Positions 33,719 to 45,857 of a stretch of DNA of 64,000 nt are shown in pieces. The stretch spans positions 56,321,797 to 56,385,796 of the forward strand of contig CM056744.1 of the NCBI GenBank assembly GCA_029851415.1. The letters run 5' to 3'. Under the pieces are notes generated by a model. It made no database searches, was not told where the DNA came from, and saw only the letters and a program-made list of their open reading frames with translations. The translations under genes and the position numbers were made by a program. Within the stretch, counting starts at the first letter, position 1. Each line of letters begins with the position of its first letter. Source of the stretch: Eretmocerus hayati. Its lineage: Eukaryota > Arthropoda > Insecta > Hymenoptera > Aphelinidae.

Positions 33719-33861
33719 TACGGGGTCGTTCAGATTTATAACCTCCAAAATGACTGCCTTCCGCACTCCTGATCGGCCTGAAACCCATGGCAGATTGGTC
33801 CTCATGATTGCTCGAGTATTTGACAGGAATTTTGCGAACGCATTCCGATCCTAACCCTATC
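33719..33861 (+). repeat. A'-like chimera without spacer (143 bp)
   Basis: A third member of the group with TACGGGGTCG and GATTGCTCGAGTATTTGACAGG, here with CCCATGG rather than CCTATGG and preceded by CCTAACCC instead of CCTTACCC. It sits in the mosaic patch at 32.87-33.86 kb and is followed by an A monomer beginning CGGTGTCG. Confidence 0.85.
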
Positions 33862-34864
33862 TACGGTGTCGTTCAGATTTATAACCTCCAAAATGACTGC
33901 CTCCCGCACATTCGATCGGCTCGAAACCCATGGCAGATTGGTCTCCATGACTGCCCGAGTATCTGACAATAATTTCGCGAACGCATTCCGGTTCTAACCC
34001 TATCTACGGCGTGGTCAAGATTCATAACCTCGGAACAAAACTGTCCCCCGCACCTTCGATCGGCCTGAAACCTATGGCAGATTGGTCCTCACGATTGCCC
34101 GAGTATTTGACAAGAATATTGCGAACGCATTCCGATCCTAACCCTATCTACGGCGTCGTTCAGATTCATAACCTCCAAAATGACTGCCTTCCGCACTTCC
34201 GATCGGCTCGGAACCCATTGCAGATTGGTCTTCATGACTGCCCGAGTATCTGACAAGAATTTCGCTAACGCTTCCGATTCTAACCCTATCTACGGCATGG
34301 TCAAGATTCATAACTTCGGAAGAAAACTGTCTCCCGCACCTTCGATCGCCCTGAAACCTATGGCGGATTGGTCCTGATGATTGCCCGAGTATTTCAAAAA
34401 AATTCCGCGAACGCATTCCGATCCTAACCCTATCTACGGTGTCGTTCAGATTTATATCCTCCAAAATGACTGCCTCCCGCACATTCGATCGGCTCGAAAC
34501 CCATGGCAGATTGGTCTCCATGACTGCCCGAGTATCTGAAAAGAATTTCGCGAACGCATTCCGGTTCTAACCCTATCGACGGCGTGGTCAAGATTCATAA
34601 CCTCGGAACAAAACTGTCTCCCGCACCTTCGATCGGCCTGAAACCTATGGCAGATTGGTCCTCATGATTGCCCGAGTATTTGACAAGAATATTGCGAACG
34701 CATCCCGATCCTAACCCTATCTACGGCGTCGTTCAGATTCATAACCTCCAAAATGACTGCCTTCCGCACTTCCGATCGGCTCGGAACCCATGGCAGATTG
34801 GTCTTCATGACTGCCCAAGTATCTGACAAGAATTCCGCGAACGTATTCCGATCCTAACCCTATC

Positions 34865-35007
34865 TACGGCGTCGTTCAGATTTATAACCTCCAAAATGAC
34901 TGCCTTCCGCACTTTCGATCGGCTCGAAACCCATGGCAGATTGGTCTTCATGACTGCCCGAGTATCTAACAAGAATTTCGCGAACGCATTCCGATTCTAA
35001 CCCTATC
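34865..35007 (+). repeat. Representative type A monomer (143 bp)
   Basis: A near-canonical A monomer. It starts TACGGCGTCGTTCAG, continues with TATAACCTCCAAAATGACTGCC, split here as TATAACCTCC then AAAATGACTGCC, and carries the 17-bp dyad TTTCGATCGGCTCGAAA followed by an NcoI-type CCATGG. It ends with the 8-bp palindrome TTCGCGAA and then CTAACCCTATC. Hand count gives 69 G+C of 143 (about 48%) and 12 CpG. Private to this copy and its relatives is CTAACAAG in place of CTGACAAG. A monomers elsewhere differ by a few substitutions, and recurrent A subtypes have fixed places inside the higher-order units. The reverse complement is free of stops in one frame over most of its length, which is why overlapping open frames recur across the array. 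Confidence 0.95.
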
Positions 35008-35872
35008 TACGGCGTGGTCAAGATTCATAACCTCGGAAGTAAACTGTCTTTCGCACCTTTGATCGTCCTCAAACCTATGGCAGATTGATCCTCATGATTG
35101 CCCGAGTATTTGACAGAAATTTTGCGAACGCATTCCAATCCTAACCCTATCTATGGCGTCGTTCAGATTTATAACCTTCAAAATGACTGCCTTCCGCACT
35201 TTCAATTGGCTTGAAACCCATGGCAGATTGGTCTTCATGACTGCCCAAGTATCTGACAGGAATTTCGCAAACGCATTTCGATTCTAACCCCAGCTACGGC
35301 GTGGTCAAGATTCATAACCTCGGAAGAAAACTGTCTTCCGCACCTTCGATCAGCCTGAAACCTATGGCAGATTGGTCCTGATGATTGCCCGAGTATTTCA
35401 CAAGAATTCCGCGAACGCATTCCGACCCTAACCCTATCTACGGCGTCGTTCAGATTTATAACCTAAAAAATGACTGCCTTCCGCACTTTCGATCGGCTCG
35501 AAACCCATGGCAGATTGGTCTTCATGACTCCCCAAGTATCTGACAAGAATTTCGCGAACGCATCCCGATCCTGACCCTATCTACGGCGTGGTCAAGATTC
35601 ATAATCTAGGAAGTAAACTGTCTTCCGCACCTTTGATCGGCCTGAAATCTATGGCAGATTGATCCTCATGATTGCCCGAGTATTTGACGAAAATTCCGCG
35701 GACGCATTCCGATCCTTACCCTATCTACGGGGCCGTTCAGATATATATCACCTCCAAAATCACTGCCTTCGCCACTCCTGATCGGCCTGAGACCTATGGC
35801 AGATTCGTCCTCATGATCGCTCGAGTATTTGACCGAAATTTTGCGAACGCATTCCGATCCTAACCCTATCTA

Positions 35873-35949
35873 GAATAGAATAGAATATCCTTTTTATTCG
35901 CCCTTGGGCGAAAAACATCAATCATTCATACGATACTCGTACATATCTA
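35873..35949 (+). repeat. 77-bp HOR-boundary spacer 16
   Basis: A P/Q recombinant: P-like palindrome, here the full 12-bp CGCCCTTGGGCG as in spacer 5, with Q-like ACGATAC. A' upstream is 35726-35870. Confidence 0.95.
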
Positions 35950-37815
35950 CGGCGTCGTTCAGATTTATAACCTCCAAAATGACTGCCTTCCGCACTTTCG
36001 ATCGGCTCGAATCCCATGGCAGATTGGTCTTCATGACTGCCCGAGTATCTGACAAGAATTTCGCGAACGCTTCCGATTCTAACCCTATCTACGGCGTGGT
36101 CAAGATTCATAACTTCGGAAGAAAACTGTCTTCCGCACCTTCGATCGGCCTGGAACCTATGGCGGATTGGTCCTGATGATTGCCCGAGTATTTCACAAAA
36201 ATTCCGCGAACGCATTCCGATCCTAACCCTATCTACGGCGTCGTTCAGATTTATAACCTCCAAAATGACTGCCTTCCGCACTTTCGATCGGCTCGAAACC
36301 CATGGCAGATTGAACTTCATGACTGCCCAAATATCTGACAAGAATTTTGCGAACGCATTCCGATTCTAACCCTATCTACGGCGTGGTCAAGATTCATAAC
36401 CTCGGAAGTGAACTGTCTTCCGCACCTTTGTTCGGCCTGGAATCTATGGCTGATTGATCCTCATGATTGCCCGAGTATTTGACAAGAATTCCGCGAACGC
36501 ATTCCGATCCTAACCCTATCTACGGCGTCGTTCAGATTTATAACCTCCAAAATGACTGCCTTCCGCACTTTCGATCGCCTCGAAACCCATGGCAGATTGG
36601 TCTTCATGACTGCCCGAGTATCTGACAAGAATTTCGCGAACGCATTCCGATTCTAACCCTATCTACGGCGTGGTCAAGATTCATAACCTCGGAAGTAAAC
36701 TGTCTTCCGCACCTTTGATCGGCCTGAAACCTATGGCAGATTGATCCTCATGATTGCCCGAGTATTTGACAAAAATTTTGCGAACGCATTCCGATCCTAA
36801 CCCTATCTATGGCGTCGTTCAGATTTATAACCTCCAAAATGACTGCCTTCCGCACTTTCAATCGGCTCGAAACCCATGGCAGATTGGTCTTCATGACTGC
36901 CCAAGTATGCGACAAGAATTTCGCGAACGCATTCCGATTCTAACCCTAGCTACGGCGTGGTCAAGATTCATAACCTCGGAAGAAAACTGTCTTTCGCACC
37001 TTTGATCGTCCTCAAACCTATGGCAGATTGATCCTCATGATTGCCCGAGTATTTGACAAAAATTTTGCGAACGCATTCCGATCCTAACCCTATCTATGGC
37101 GTCGTTCAGATTTATAACCTTCAAAATGACTGCCTTCCGCACTTTCAATTGGCTTGAAACCCATGGCAGATTGGTCTTCATGACTGCCCAAGTATCTGAC
37201 AAGAATTTCGCAAACGCATTTCGATTCTAACCCCAGCTACGGCGTGGTCAAGATTCATAACCTCGGAAGAAAACTGTCTTCCGCACCTTCGATCAGCCTG
37301 AAACCTATGGCAGATTGGTCCTGATGATTGCCCGAGTATTCCACAAGAATTCCGCGAACGCATTCCGACCCTAACCCTATCTACGGCGTCGTTCAGATTT
37401 ATGACCTAAAAAATGACTGCCTTCCGCACTTTCGATCGGCTCGAAACCCATGGCAGATTGGTCTTCATGACTCCCCAAGTATCTGACAAGAATTTCGCGA
37501 ACGCATCCCGATCCTGACCCTATCTACGGCGTGGTCAAGATTCATAATCTAGGAAGTAAACTGTCTTCCGCACCTTTGATCGGCCTGAAATCTATGGCAG
37601 ATTGATCCTCATGATTGCCCGAGTATTTGACGAAAATTCCGCGGACGCATTCCGATCCTTACCCTATCTACGGGGCCGTTCAGATATATATCACCTCCAA
37701 AATGACTGCCTTCGCCACTCCTGATCGGCCTGAGACCTATGGCAGATTCGTCCTCATGATCGCTCGAGTATTTGACCGAAATTTTGCGAACGCATTCCGA
37801 TCCTAACCCTATCTA
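35873..37815 (+). repeat. 13-mer HOR unit (1,943 bp)
   Basis: 13 monomers, but the four central monomers differ from the standard 13-mer. An A with TTTCAATCGG (CCCAAGTATGCGAC) leads straight to a TTTGATCGTCC B monomer and a TTTCAATTGG A monomer, as in the 15-mer with the AACACTG dimer removed. Confidence 0.85.
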
Positions 37816-37892
37816 GAATAGAATAGAATATCCTTTTCATTCGCCCTTGGGCAAAAAACATCAATCATTCATACAATACTCGTACATATCTA
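37816..37892 (+). repeat. 77-bp HOR-boundary spacer 17
   Basis: P subfamily with TTTTCATTC as in spacer 1. A' upstream is 37669-37813. It is the left border of the large spacer-poor domain. Confidence 0.95.
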
Positions 37893-39611
37893 CGGCGTCG
37901 TTCAGATTTATAACCTCCAAAATGACTGCCTTCCGCACTTTCGATCGGCTCGAAAGCCATGGGGGATTGGTCTCCATGACTGCCCGAGTATCTGACAAGA
38001 ATTCCGCAAACGCATTCCGATTCTAACCCTAGCTACGGCGTGGTCAAGATTCCTAACCTCGGAAGAAAGCTGTCATCCGCACCTTCGATCGGCCTGAAAT
38101 CTATGGCAGATTGGTCCTCATGATTGCCCGAGTTTTTCACAGAAATCCCGCGAACGCATTCTGATCCTAACCCTATCTATGGCATCGTTCAGATTTATAA
38201 CCTCCAAAATGACTGCCCTCCGCACTTTCGATCGGCTCGAAACCCATGGCAGATTGGTCTTCATGACTGCCCGAGTATCTGACAAGAATTTCGCGAACGC
38301 TCCCGATTCTAACCCTATCTACGGCGTGGTCAAGATTCATAACTTCGGAAGAAAACTGTCTTCCGCACCTTCGATCGGCCTGGAACCTATGGCGGATTGG
38401 TCCTGATGATTGCCCGAGAATTTCACGAAAATTCCGCGAACGCATTCCGATCCTAACCCTATCTACGGCGTCGTTCAGATTTATAACCTCCAAAATGACT
38501 GCCTTCCGCACTTTCGATCGGCTCGAAACCCATGGCAGATTGAACTCCATGACTGCCCAAATATCTGACAAGAATTCTGCGAACGCATTCCGATTCTAAC
38601 CCTATCTACGGCGTGGTCAAGATTCATAACCTCGGAAGTGAACTGTCTTCCGCACCTTTGTTCGGCCTGGAATCTATGGCTGATTGATCCTGATGATTGC
38701 CCGAGTATTTGACAAGAATTCCGCGAACGCATTCCGATCCTAACCCTATCTACGGCGTCGTTCAGATTTATAACCTCCAAAATGACTGCCTTCCGCACTT
38801 TCGATCGCCTCGAAACCCATGGCAGATTGGTCTTCATGACTGCCCGAGTATCTGACAAGAATTTTGCGAACACATTCCGATTCTAACCCTATCTACGGCG
38901 TGGTCAAGATTCATAACGTCGGAAGTAAACTGTCTTTCGCACCTTTGATCGGCCTGAAACCTATGGCAGATTGATCCTCATGATTGCCCGAGTATTTGAC
39001 AAAAATTTCGCGAACGCATTCCGATCCTAACCCTATCTATGGCGTCGTTCAGATTTATAACCTCCAAAATGACTGCCTTCCGCACTTTCAATCGGCTCGA
39101 AACCCATGGCAGATTGGTCTTCATGACTGCCCAAGTATCTGACAAGAATTTCGCGAACGCATTCCGATTCTAACCCTAGCTACGGCGTGGTCAAGATTCA
39201 TAACCTCGGAAGAACACTGTCTTCCGCACCTTCGATCGGCCTGAAACCTATGGCAGATTGGTCCTGATGATTGCCCGAGTATTTCACAAGAATTCCGCGA
39301 ACGCATTCCGATCCTAACCCTATCTACGGCGTCGTTCAGATTAATAACCTCCAAAATGACTGCCTTCCACATTTTCGATCGGCTCGAAACCCATGGCAGA
39401 TTGGTCTTCATGACTGCCCAAGTATCTGACAAGAATTTCGCGAACGCATTCCGATTCTAACCCTATCTACGGCGTGGTCAAGATTCATAACCTCGGAAGA
39501 AAACTGTCTTCCGCACGTTCGATGGGCCTGAAACCTATGGCAGATTGGTCCTGATGATTGCCCGAGTATTTCACAAGAATTTTGCGAACGCATCCCGATC
39601 CTAACCCTATC

Positions 39612-39754
39612 TACGGGGTCGTTCAGATTTATAACCTCCAAAATGACTTCCTTCCGCACTCCTGATCGGCCTGAAACCTATGGCAGATTGTTCCTCATGA
39701 TTGCTCGAGTATTTGACAGAAATCTTGCGAACGCATTCCGATCCTAACCCTATC
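39612..39754 (+). repeat. A'-like chimera without spacer (143 bp), ACTTCC subtype
   Basis: It has the TACGGGGTCG start and CTCGAG, but with AAAATGACTTCC and GATTGTTCC, and ends ACAGAAATCTTGCG. It forms a distinct subgroup with the copies at 45715 and 52965. Confidence 0.85.
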
Positions 39755-41622
39755 TACGGCGTCGTTCAGATTCATAACCTCCAGAATGACTGCCTTCCGC
39801 ACTTCCGATCGCCTCGAAACCCATGGCAGATTGGTCTCCATGACTGCCCGAGTATCTGACAAGAATTTCGCGAACGCATTCCGATTCTAACCCTATCTAC
39901 GGCGTGGTCAAGATTCATAACCTCGGAAGTAAACTGTCTTTCGCACCTTTGATCGGCCTGAAATCTATGGCAGATTGATCCTCATGATTGCCCGAGTATT
40001 TGATAAAAATTTTGCGAACGCATTCCGATCCTAACCCTATCTATGGCATCGTTCAGATTTATAACCTCCAAAATGACTGCCTTCCGCACTTTCAATCGGC
40101 TCGAAACCCATGGCAGATTGGTCTTCATGACTGCCCAAGTATCTGACAAGGAATTCGCAAACGCATTCCGATTTTAACCCTACCTACGGCGTGGTCAAGA
40201 TTCATAACCTCGGAAGAACACTGTCTTCCGCACCTTCGATCGGCCTGAAAACTATGGCAGATTGGTCCTGATGATTGCCCGAGTCGTTCACAAGAATTCC
40301 GCGAACGCATTCCGATCCTAACCCTATCTACGGCGTCGTTCAGATTTATAACCTCCTAAATGACTGCCTTCCGCACTTTCGATCGGCTCGGAACCCATGG
40401 CAGATTGGTCTTCATGACTGCCCAAGTATCTGACAAGAATTTCGCGAACGCATTCCGATCCTAACCCTATCTACGGCGTGGTCAAGCTTCATAACCTCGG
40501 AAGTGAACTGTCTTCCGCACCTTTGTTCGGCCTGGAATCTATGGCTGATTGATCCTCATGATTGCCCGAGGATTTGACAAGAATTCCGCGAACGCATTCC
40601 GATCCTAACCCTATCTACGGCGTCGTTCAGATTTATAACCTCCAAAATGACTGCCTTCCGCACTTTCGATCGGCTCGAAACCCATGGCAGATTGGTGTTC
40701 ATGACTGCCCGAGTATCTGACAAGAATTTCGCGTACGCTTCCGATTCTAACCCTATCTACGGCGTGGTCAAGATTCATAACCTCGGAAGAAAACTGTCTT
40801 CCGCACCTTCGATCGGCCTGAAACCTATGGCAGATTGATCCTGATGATTGCCCGAGTATTTCACAAGAATTCCGCGAACGCATTCCGATCCTAACCCTAT
40901 CTACGGCGTCGTTCAGATTTATAACCTCCAAAAGGACTGCCTTCCGCACTCTCGATCGGCTCGAAACCCATGGCAGATTGGTCTTCATGACTGCCCAATC
41001 ATCTGACAAGAATTTTGCGAACGCATTCCGATCCTAACCCTATCGACGGCCTGGTCAAGATTCATAACCTCGGAAGAGAACTGCCTTCCGCACCTTCGAT
41101 CAGCCTGAAACCTATGGCGGATTGGTCCTGATGATTGCCCGAGTATTTCACGAGAATTCCGCGAACGCATTCCGACCCTAACCCTATCTACGGCGTCGTT
41201 CAGATTTATAATCTAAAAAATGACTGCCTTCCGCACTTTCGATCGGCTCGAAACCCATGGCAGATTGGTCTTCATGACTCCCCAAGTATCTGACAAGAAT
41301 TTTGCGAACGCATCCCGATCCTGACCCTATCTACGGCGTGGTCAAGATTCATAATCTAGGAAGTAAACTGTCTTCCGCACCTTTGATCGGCCTGAAATCT
41401 ATGGCAGATTGATCCTCATGATTGCCCGAGTATTTGACGAAAATTCCGCGGACGCATTCCGATCCTTACCCTATCTACGGGGCCGTTCAGATATATATTA
41501 CCTCCAAAATCACTGCCTTCGCCACTCCTGATCGGCCTGAGACCTATGGCAGATTCGTCCTCATGATCGCTCGAGTATTTGACCGAAATTTTGCGAACGC
41601 ATTCCGATCCTAACCCTATCTA

Positions 41623-41699
41623 GAATAGAATAGAATATCCTTTTTATTCGCCCTTGGGCAAAAAACATCAATCATTCATACGATACTCGTACATATCTA
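41623..41699 (+). repeat. 77-bp HOR-boundary spacer 18
   Basis: P/Q recombinant (GCCCTTGGGC with ACGATAC). A' upstream is 41476-41620, with a private ATATATTACC. It is paralogous to spacer 19 through the 6,103-bp tandem duplication. Confidence 0.95.
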
Positions 41700-44600
41700 C
41701 GGCGTCGTTCAGATTTATAACCTCCAAAATGACTGCCTTCCGCACTTTCGATCGGCTCGAAAGCCATGGGGGATTGGTCTCCATGACTGCGCGAGTATCT
41801 GACAAGAATTCCGCAAACGCATTCCGATTCTAACCCTAGCTACGGCGTGGTCAAGATTCCTAACCTCGGAAGAAAGCTGTCATCCGCACCTTCGATCGGC
41901 CTGAAACCTATGGCGGATTGGTCCTGATGATTGCCCGAGTATTTCACAAAAATTCCGCGAACGCATTCCGATCCTAACCCTATCTACGGCGTCGTTCAGA
42001 TTTATAACCTCCAAAATGACTGCCTTCCGCACTTTCGATCGGCTCGAAACCCATGGCAGATTGAACTTCATAAATGCCCAAATATCTGACAAGAATTTTG
42101 CGAACGCATTCCGATTCTAACCCTATCTACGGCGTGGTCAAGATTCATAACCTCGGAAGTGAACTGTCTTCCGCAACTTTGTTCGGCCTGGAATCTATGG
42201 CTGATTGATCCTCATGATTGCCCGAGTATTTGACAAGAATTCCGCGAACGCATTCCGATCCTAACCCTATCTATGGCGTCGTTCAGATTTATAACCTCCA
42301 AAATGACTGCCTTCCGCACTTTCAATCGGCTCGAAACCCATGGCAGATTGGTCTTCATGACTGCCCAAGTATCTGACAAGAAATTCGCAAACGCATTCCG
42401 ATTTTAACCCTACCTACGGCGTGGTCAAGATTCATAACCTCGGAAGAACACTGTCTTCCGCACCTTCGATCGGCCTGAAAACTATGGCAGATTGGTCCTG
42501 ATGATTGCCCAAGTAGTTCACAAGAATTCCGCGAACGCATTCCGATCCTAACCCTATCTACGGCGTCGTTCAGATTTATAACCTCCGAAATGACTGCCTT
42601 CCGCACTTTCGATCGGCTCGGAACCCATGGCAGATTGGTCTTCATGACTGCCCAAGTATCTGACAAGAATTTCGCGAACGCATTCCGATCCTAACCCTAT
42701 CTACGGCGTGGTCAAGCTTCATAACCTCGGAAGTGAACTGTCTTCCGCACCTTTGTTCGGCCTGGAATCTATGGCTGATTGATCCTCATGATTGCCCGAG
42801 TATTTGACAAGAATTCCGCGAACGCATTCCGATCCTAACCCTATCTACGGCGTCGTTCAGATTTATAACCTCCAAAATGACTGCCTTCCGCACTTTCGAT
42901 CGGCTCGAAACCCATGGCAGATTGAACTTCATGACTGCCCAAATATCTGACAAGAATTTTGCGAACGCATTCCGATACTAACCCTATCTACGGCGTGGTC
43001 AAGATTCATAACCTCGGAAGTGAACTGTCTTCCGCACCTTTGTTCGGCCTGGAATCTATGGCTGATTGATCCTCATGATTGCCCGAGTATTTGACAAGAA
43101 TCCCGCGAACGCATTCCGATCCTAACCCTATCTACGGCGTCGTTCAGATTTATAACCTCCAAAATGACTGCCTTCCGCACTTTCGATCGCCTCGAAACCC
43201 ATGGCAGATTGGTCTTCATGACTGCCCGAGTATCTGACAAGAATTTTGCGAACGCATTCCGATTCTAACCCTATCTACGGCGTGGTCAAGATTCATAACC
43301 TCGGAAGTGAACTGTCTTCCGCACCTTTGTTCGGCCTGGAATCTATGGCTGATTGATCCTCATGATTGCCCGAGTATTTGACAAGAATTCCGCGAACGCA
43401 TTCCGATCCTAACCCTATCTACGGCGTCGTTCAGATTTATAACCTCCAAAATGACTGCCTTCCGCACTTTCGATCGCCTCGAAACCCATGGCAGATTGGT
43501 CTTCATGACTGCCCGAGTATCTGACAAGAATTTCGCGAACGCATTCCGATTCTAACCCTATCTACGGTGTGGTCAAGATTCATAACCTCGGAAGTAAACT
43601 GTCTTTCGCACCTTCGATCGGCCTGAAACCTATGGCAGATTGATCCTCATGATTGCCCGAGTATTTGACAAAAATTTTGCGAACGCATTCCGATCCTAAC
43701 CCTATCTATGGCGTCGTTCAGATTTATAACCTCCAAAATGACTGCCTTCCGCACTTTCAATCGGCTCGAAACCCATGGCAGATTGGTCTTCATGACTGCC
43801 CAAGTATCTGACAAGAATTTCGCGAACGCATTCCGATTCTAACCCTAGCTACGGCGTGGTCAAGATTCATAACCTCGGAAGAACACTGTCTTCCGCACCT
43901 TCGATCGGCCTGAAACCTATGGCAGATTGGTCCTGATGATTGCCCGAGTATTTCACAAGAATTCCGCGAACGCATTCCGATCCTAACCCTATCTACGGCG
44001 TCGTTCAGATTTATAACCTCCGAAATGACTGCCTTCCGCACTTTCGATCGGCTCGGAACCCATGGCAGATTGGTCTTCATGACTGCCCAAGTATCTGACA
44101 AGAATTTCGCGAACGCATTCCGATCCTAACCCTATCTACGGCGTGGTCAAGCTTCATAACCTCGGAAGTGAACTGTCTTCCGCACCTTTGTTCGGCCTGG
44201 AATCTATGGCTGATTGATCCTCATGATTGCCCGAGGATTTGACAAGAATTCCGCGAACGCATTCCGATCCTAACCCTATCTACGGCGTCGTTCAGATTTA
44301 TAACCTCCAAAATGACTGCCTTCCGCACTTTCGATCGGCTCGAAACCCATGGCAGATTGGTGTTCATGACTGCCCGAGTATCTGACAAGAATTTCGCGTA
44401 CGCTTCCGATTCTAACCCTATCTACGGCGTGGTCAAGATTCATAACCTCGGAAGAAAACTGTCTTCCGCACCTTCGATCGGCCTGAAACCTATGGCAGAT
44501 TGATCCTGATGATTGCCCGAGAATTTCACGAAAATTCCGCGAACGCATTCCGATCCTAACCCTATCTACGGCGTCGTTCAGATTTATAACCTCCAAAATG

Positions 44601-45714
44601 ACTGCCTTCCGCACTTTCGATCGGCTCGAAACCCATGGCAGATTGAACTCCATGACTGCCCAAATATCTGACAAGAATTCTGCGAACGCATTCCGATTCT
44701 AACCCTATCTACCGCGTGGTCAAGATTCATAACCTCGGAAGTGAACTGTCTTCCGCACCTTTGTTCGGCCTGGAATCTATGGCTGATTGATCCTGATGAT
44801 TGCCCGAGTATTTGACAAGAATTCCGCGAACGCATTCCGATCCTAACCCTATCTACGGCGTCGTTCAGATTCATAACCTCCAAAATGACTGCCTTCCGCA
44901 CTTTCGATCGCCTCGAAACCCATGGCAGATTGGTCTTCATGACTGCCCGAGTATCTGACAAGAATTTCGCGAACACATTCCGATTCTAACCCTATCTACG
45001 GCGTGGTCAAGATTCATAACGTCGGAAGTAAACTGTCTTTCGCACCTTTGATCGGCCTGAAACCTATGGCAGATTGATCCTCATGATTGCCCGAGTATTT
45101 GACAAAAATTTTGCGAACGCATTCCGATCCTAACCCTATCTATGGCGTCGTTCAGATTTATAACCTCCAAAATGACTGCCTTCCGCACTTTCAATCGGCT
45201 CGAAACCCATGGCAGATTGGTCTTCATGACTGCCCAAGTATCTGACAAGAATTTCGCGAACGCATTCCGATTCTAACCCTAGCTACGGCGTGGTCAAGAT
45301 TCATAACCTCGGAAGAACACTGTCTTCCGCACCTTCGATCGGCCTGAAACCTATGGCAGATTGGTCCTGATGATTGCCCGAGTATTTCACAAGAATTCCG
45401 CGAACGCATTCCGATCCTAACCCTATCTACGGCGTCGTTCAGATTAATAACCTCCAAAATGACTGCCTTCCACATTTTCGATCGGCTCGAAACCCATGGC
45501 AGATTGGTCTTCATGACTGCCCAAGTATCTGACAAGAATTTCGCGAACGCATTCCGATTCTAACCCTATCTACGGCGTGGTCAAGATTCATAACCTCGGA
45601 AGAAAACTGTCTTCCGCACGTTCGATGGGCCTGAAACCTATGGCAGATTGGTCCTGATGATTGCCCGAGTATTTCACAAGAATTTTGCGAACGCATCCCG
45701 ATCCTAACCCTATC

Positions 45715-45857
45715 TACGGGGTCGTTCAGATTTATAACCTCCAAAATGACTTCCTTCCGCACTCCTGATCGGCCTGAAACCTATGGCAGATTGTTCCTCA
45801 TGATTGCTCGAGTATTTGACAGAAATCTTGCGAACGCATTCCGATCCTAACCCTATC
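45715..45857 (+). repeat. A'-like chimera without spacer (143 bp), ACTTCC subtype
   Basis: Exactly 6,103 bp downstream of the copy at 39612 and carrying the same private variants (GACTTCC, GATTGTTCC, AATCTTGCG). It is the paralogue created by the 6.1-kb tandem duplication. Confidence 0.85.

Larger units (their letters stand above)
32211..35872 (+). repeat. Mosaic HOR block: spacer + 25 monomers
   Basis: 3,585 bp after the spacer. 32.29-32.87 kb is the start of a 13-mer. 32.87-33.3 kb matches 8.69-9.15 kb (offset about 24,177). 33.3-33.86 kb matches 6.84-7.40 kb (offset about 26,461). 34.0-35.87 kb is in register with the distal part of the 20-mer at 13503 (offset 19,424). Confidence 0.83.
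37816..41622 (+). repeat. HOR block: spacer + 26 monomers
   Basis: 3,730 bp after the spacer. It begins like a 6-mer (GAAAGCCATGGGGG A, AAGCTGTCATCC B, GGCATCG A), then joins a 13-mer-like series. It contains the spacer-free chimera at 39612 and a run with CCTACCTACGG and AACACTG. From about 38.41 kb it is the first copy of the 6.1-kb duplication. Confidence 0.83.
38410..44512 (+). repeat. 6.1-kb tandem duplication, copy 1
   Basis: Aligned to 44513-50901 at an offset of 6,103 up to about 41.9 kb and 6,389 after that. It contains spacer 18, the chimera at 39612 and the CCTACCTACGG/AACACTG run. The 286-bp difference is one dimer missing from this copy. Confidence 0.85.

Noticed and set aside
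34865..35007. CENP-B box in the A dyad
   Set aside because: The segment TTTCGATCGGCTCGAAA shares TTCG with the mammalian CENP-B box but lacks the required internal A and the CGGG core.
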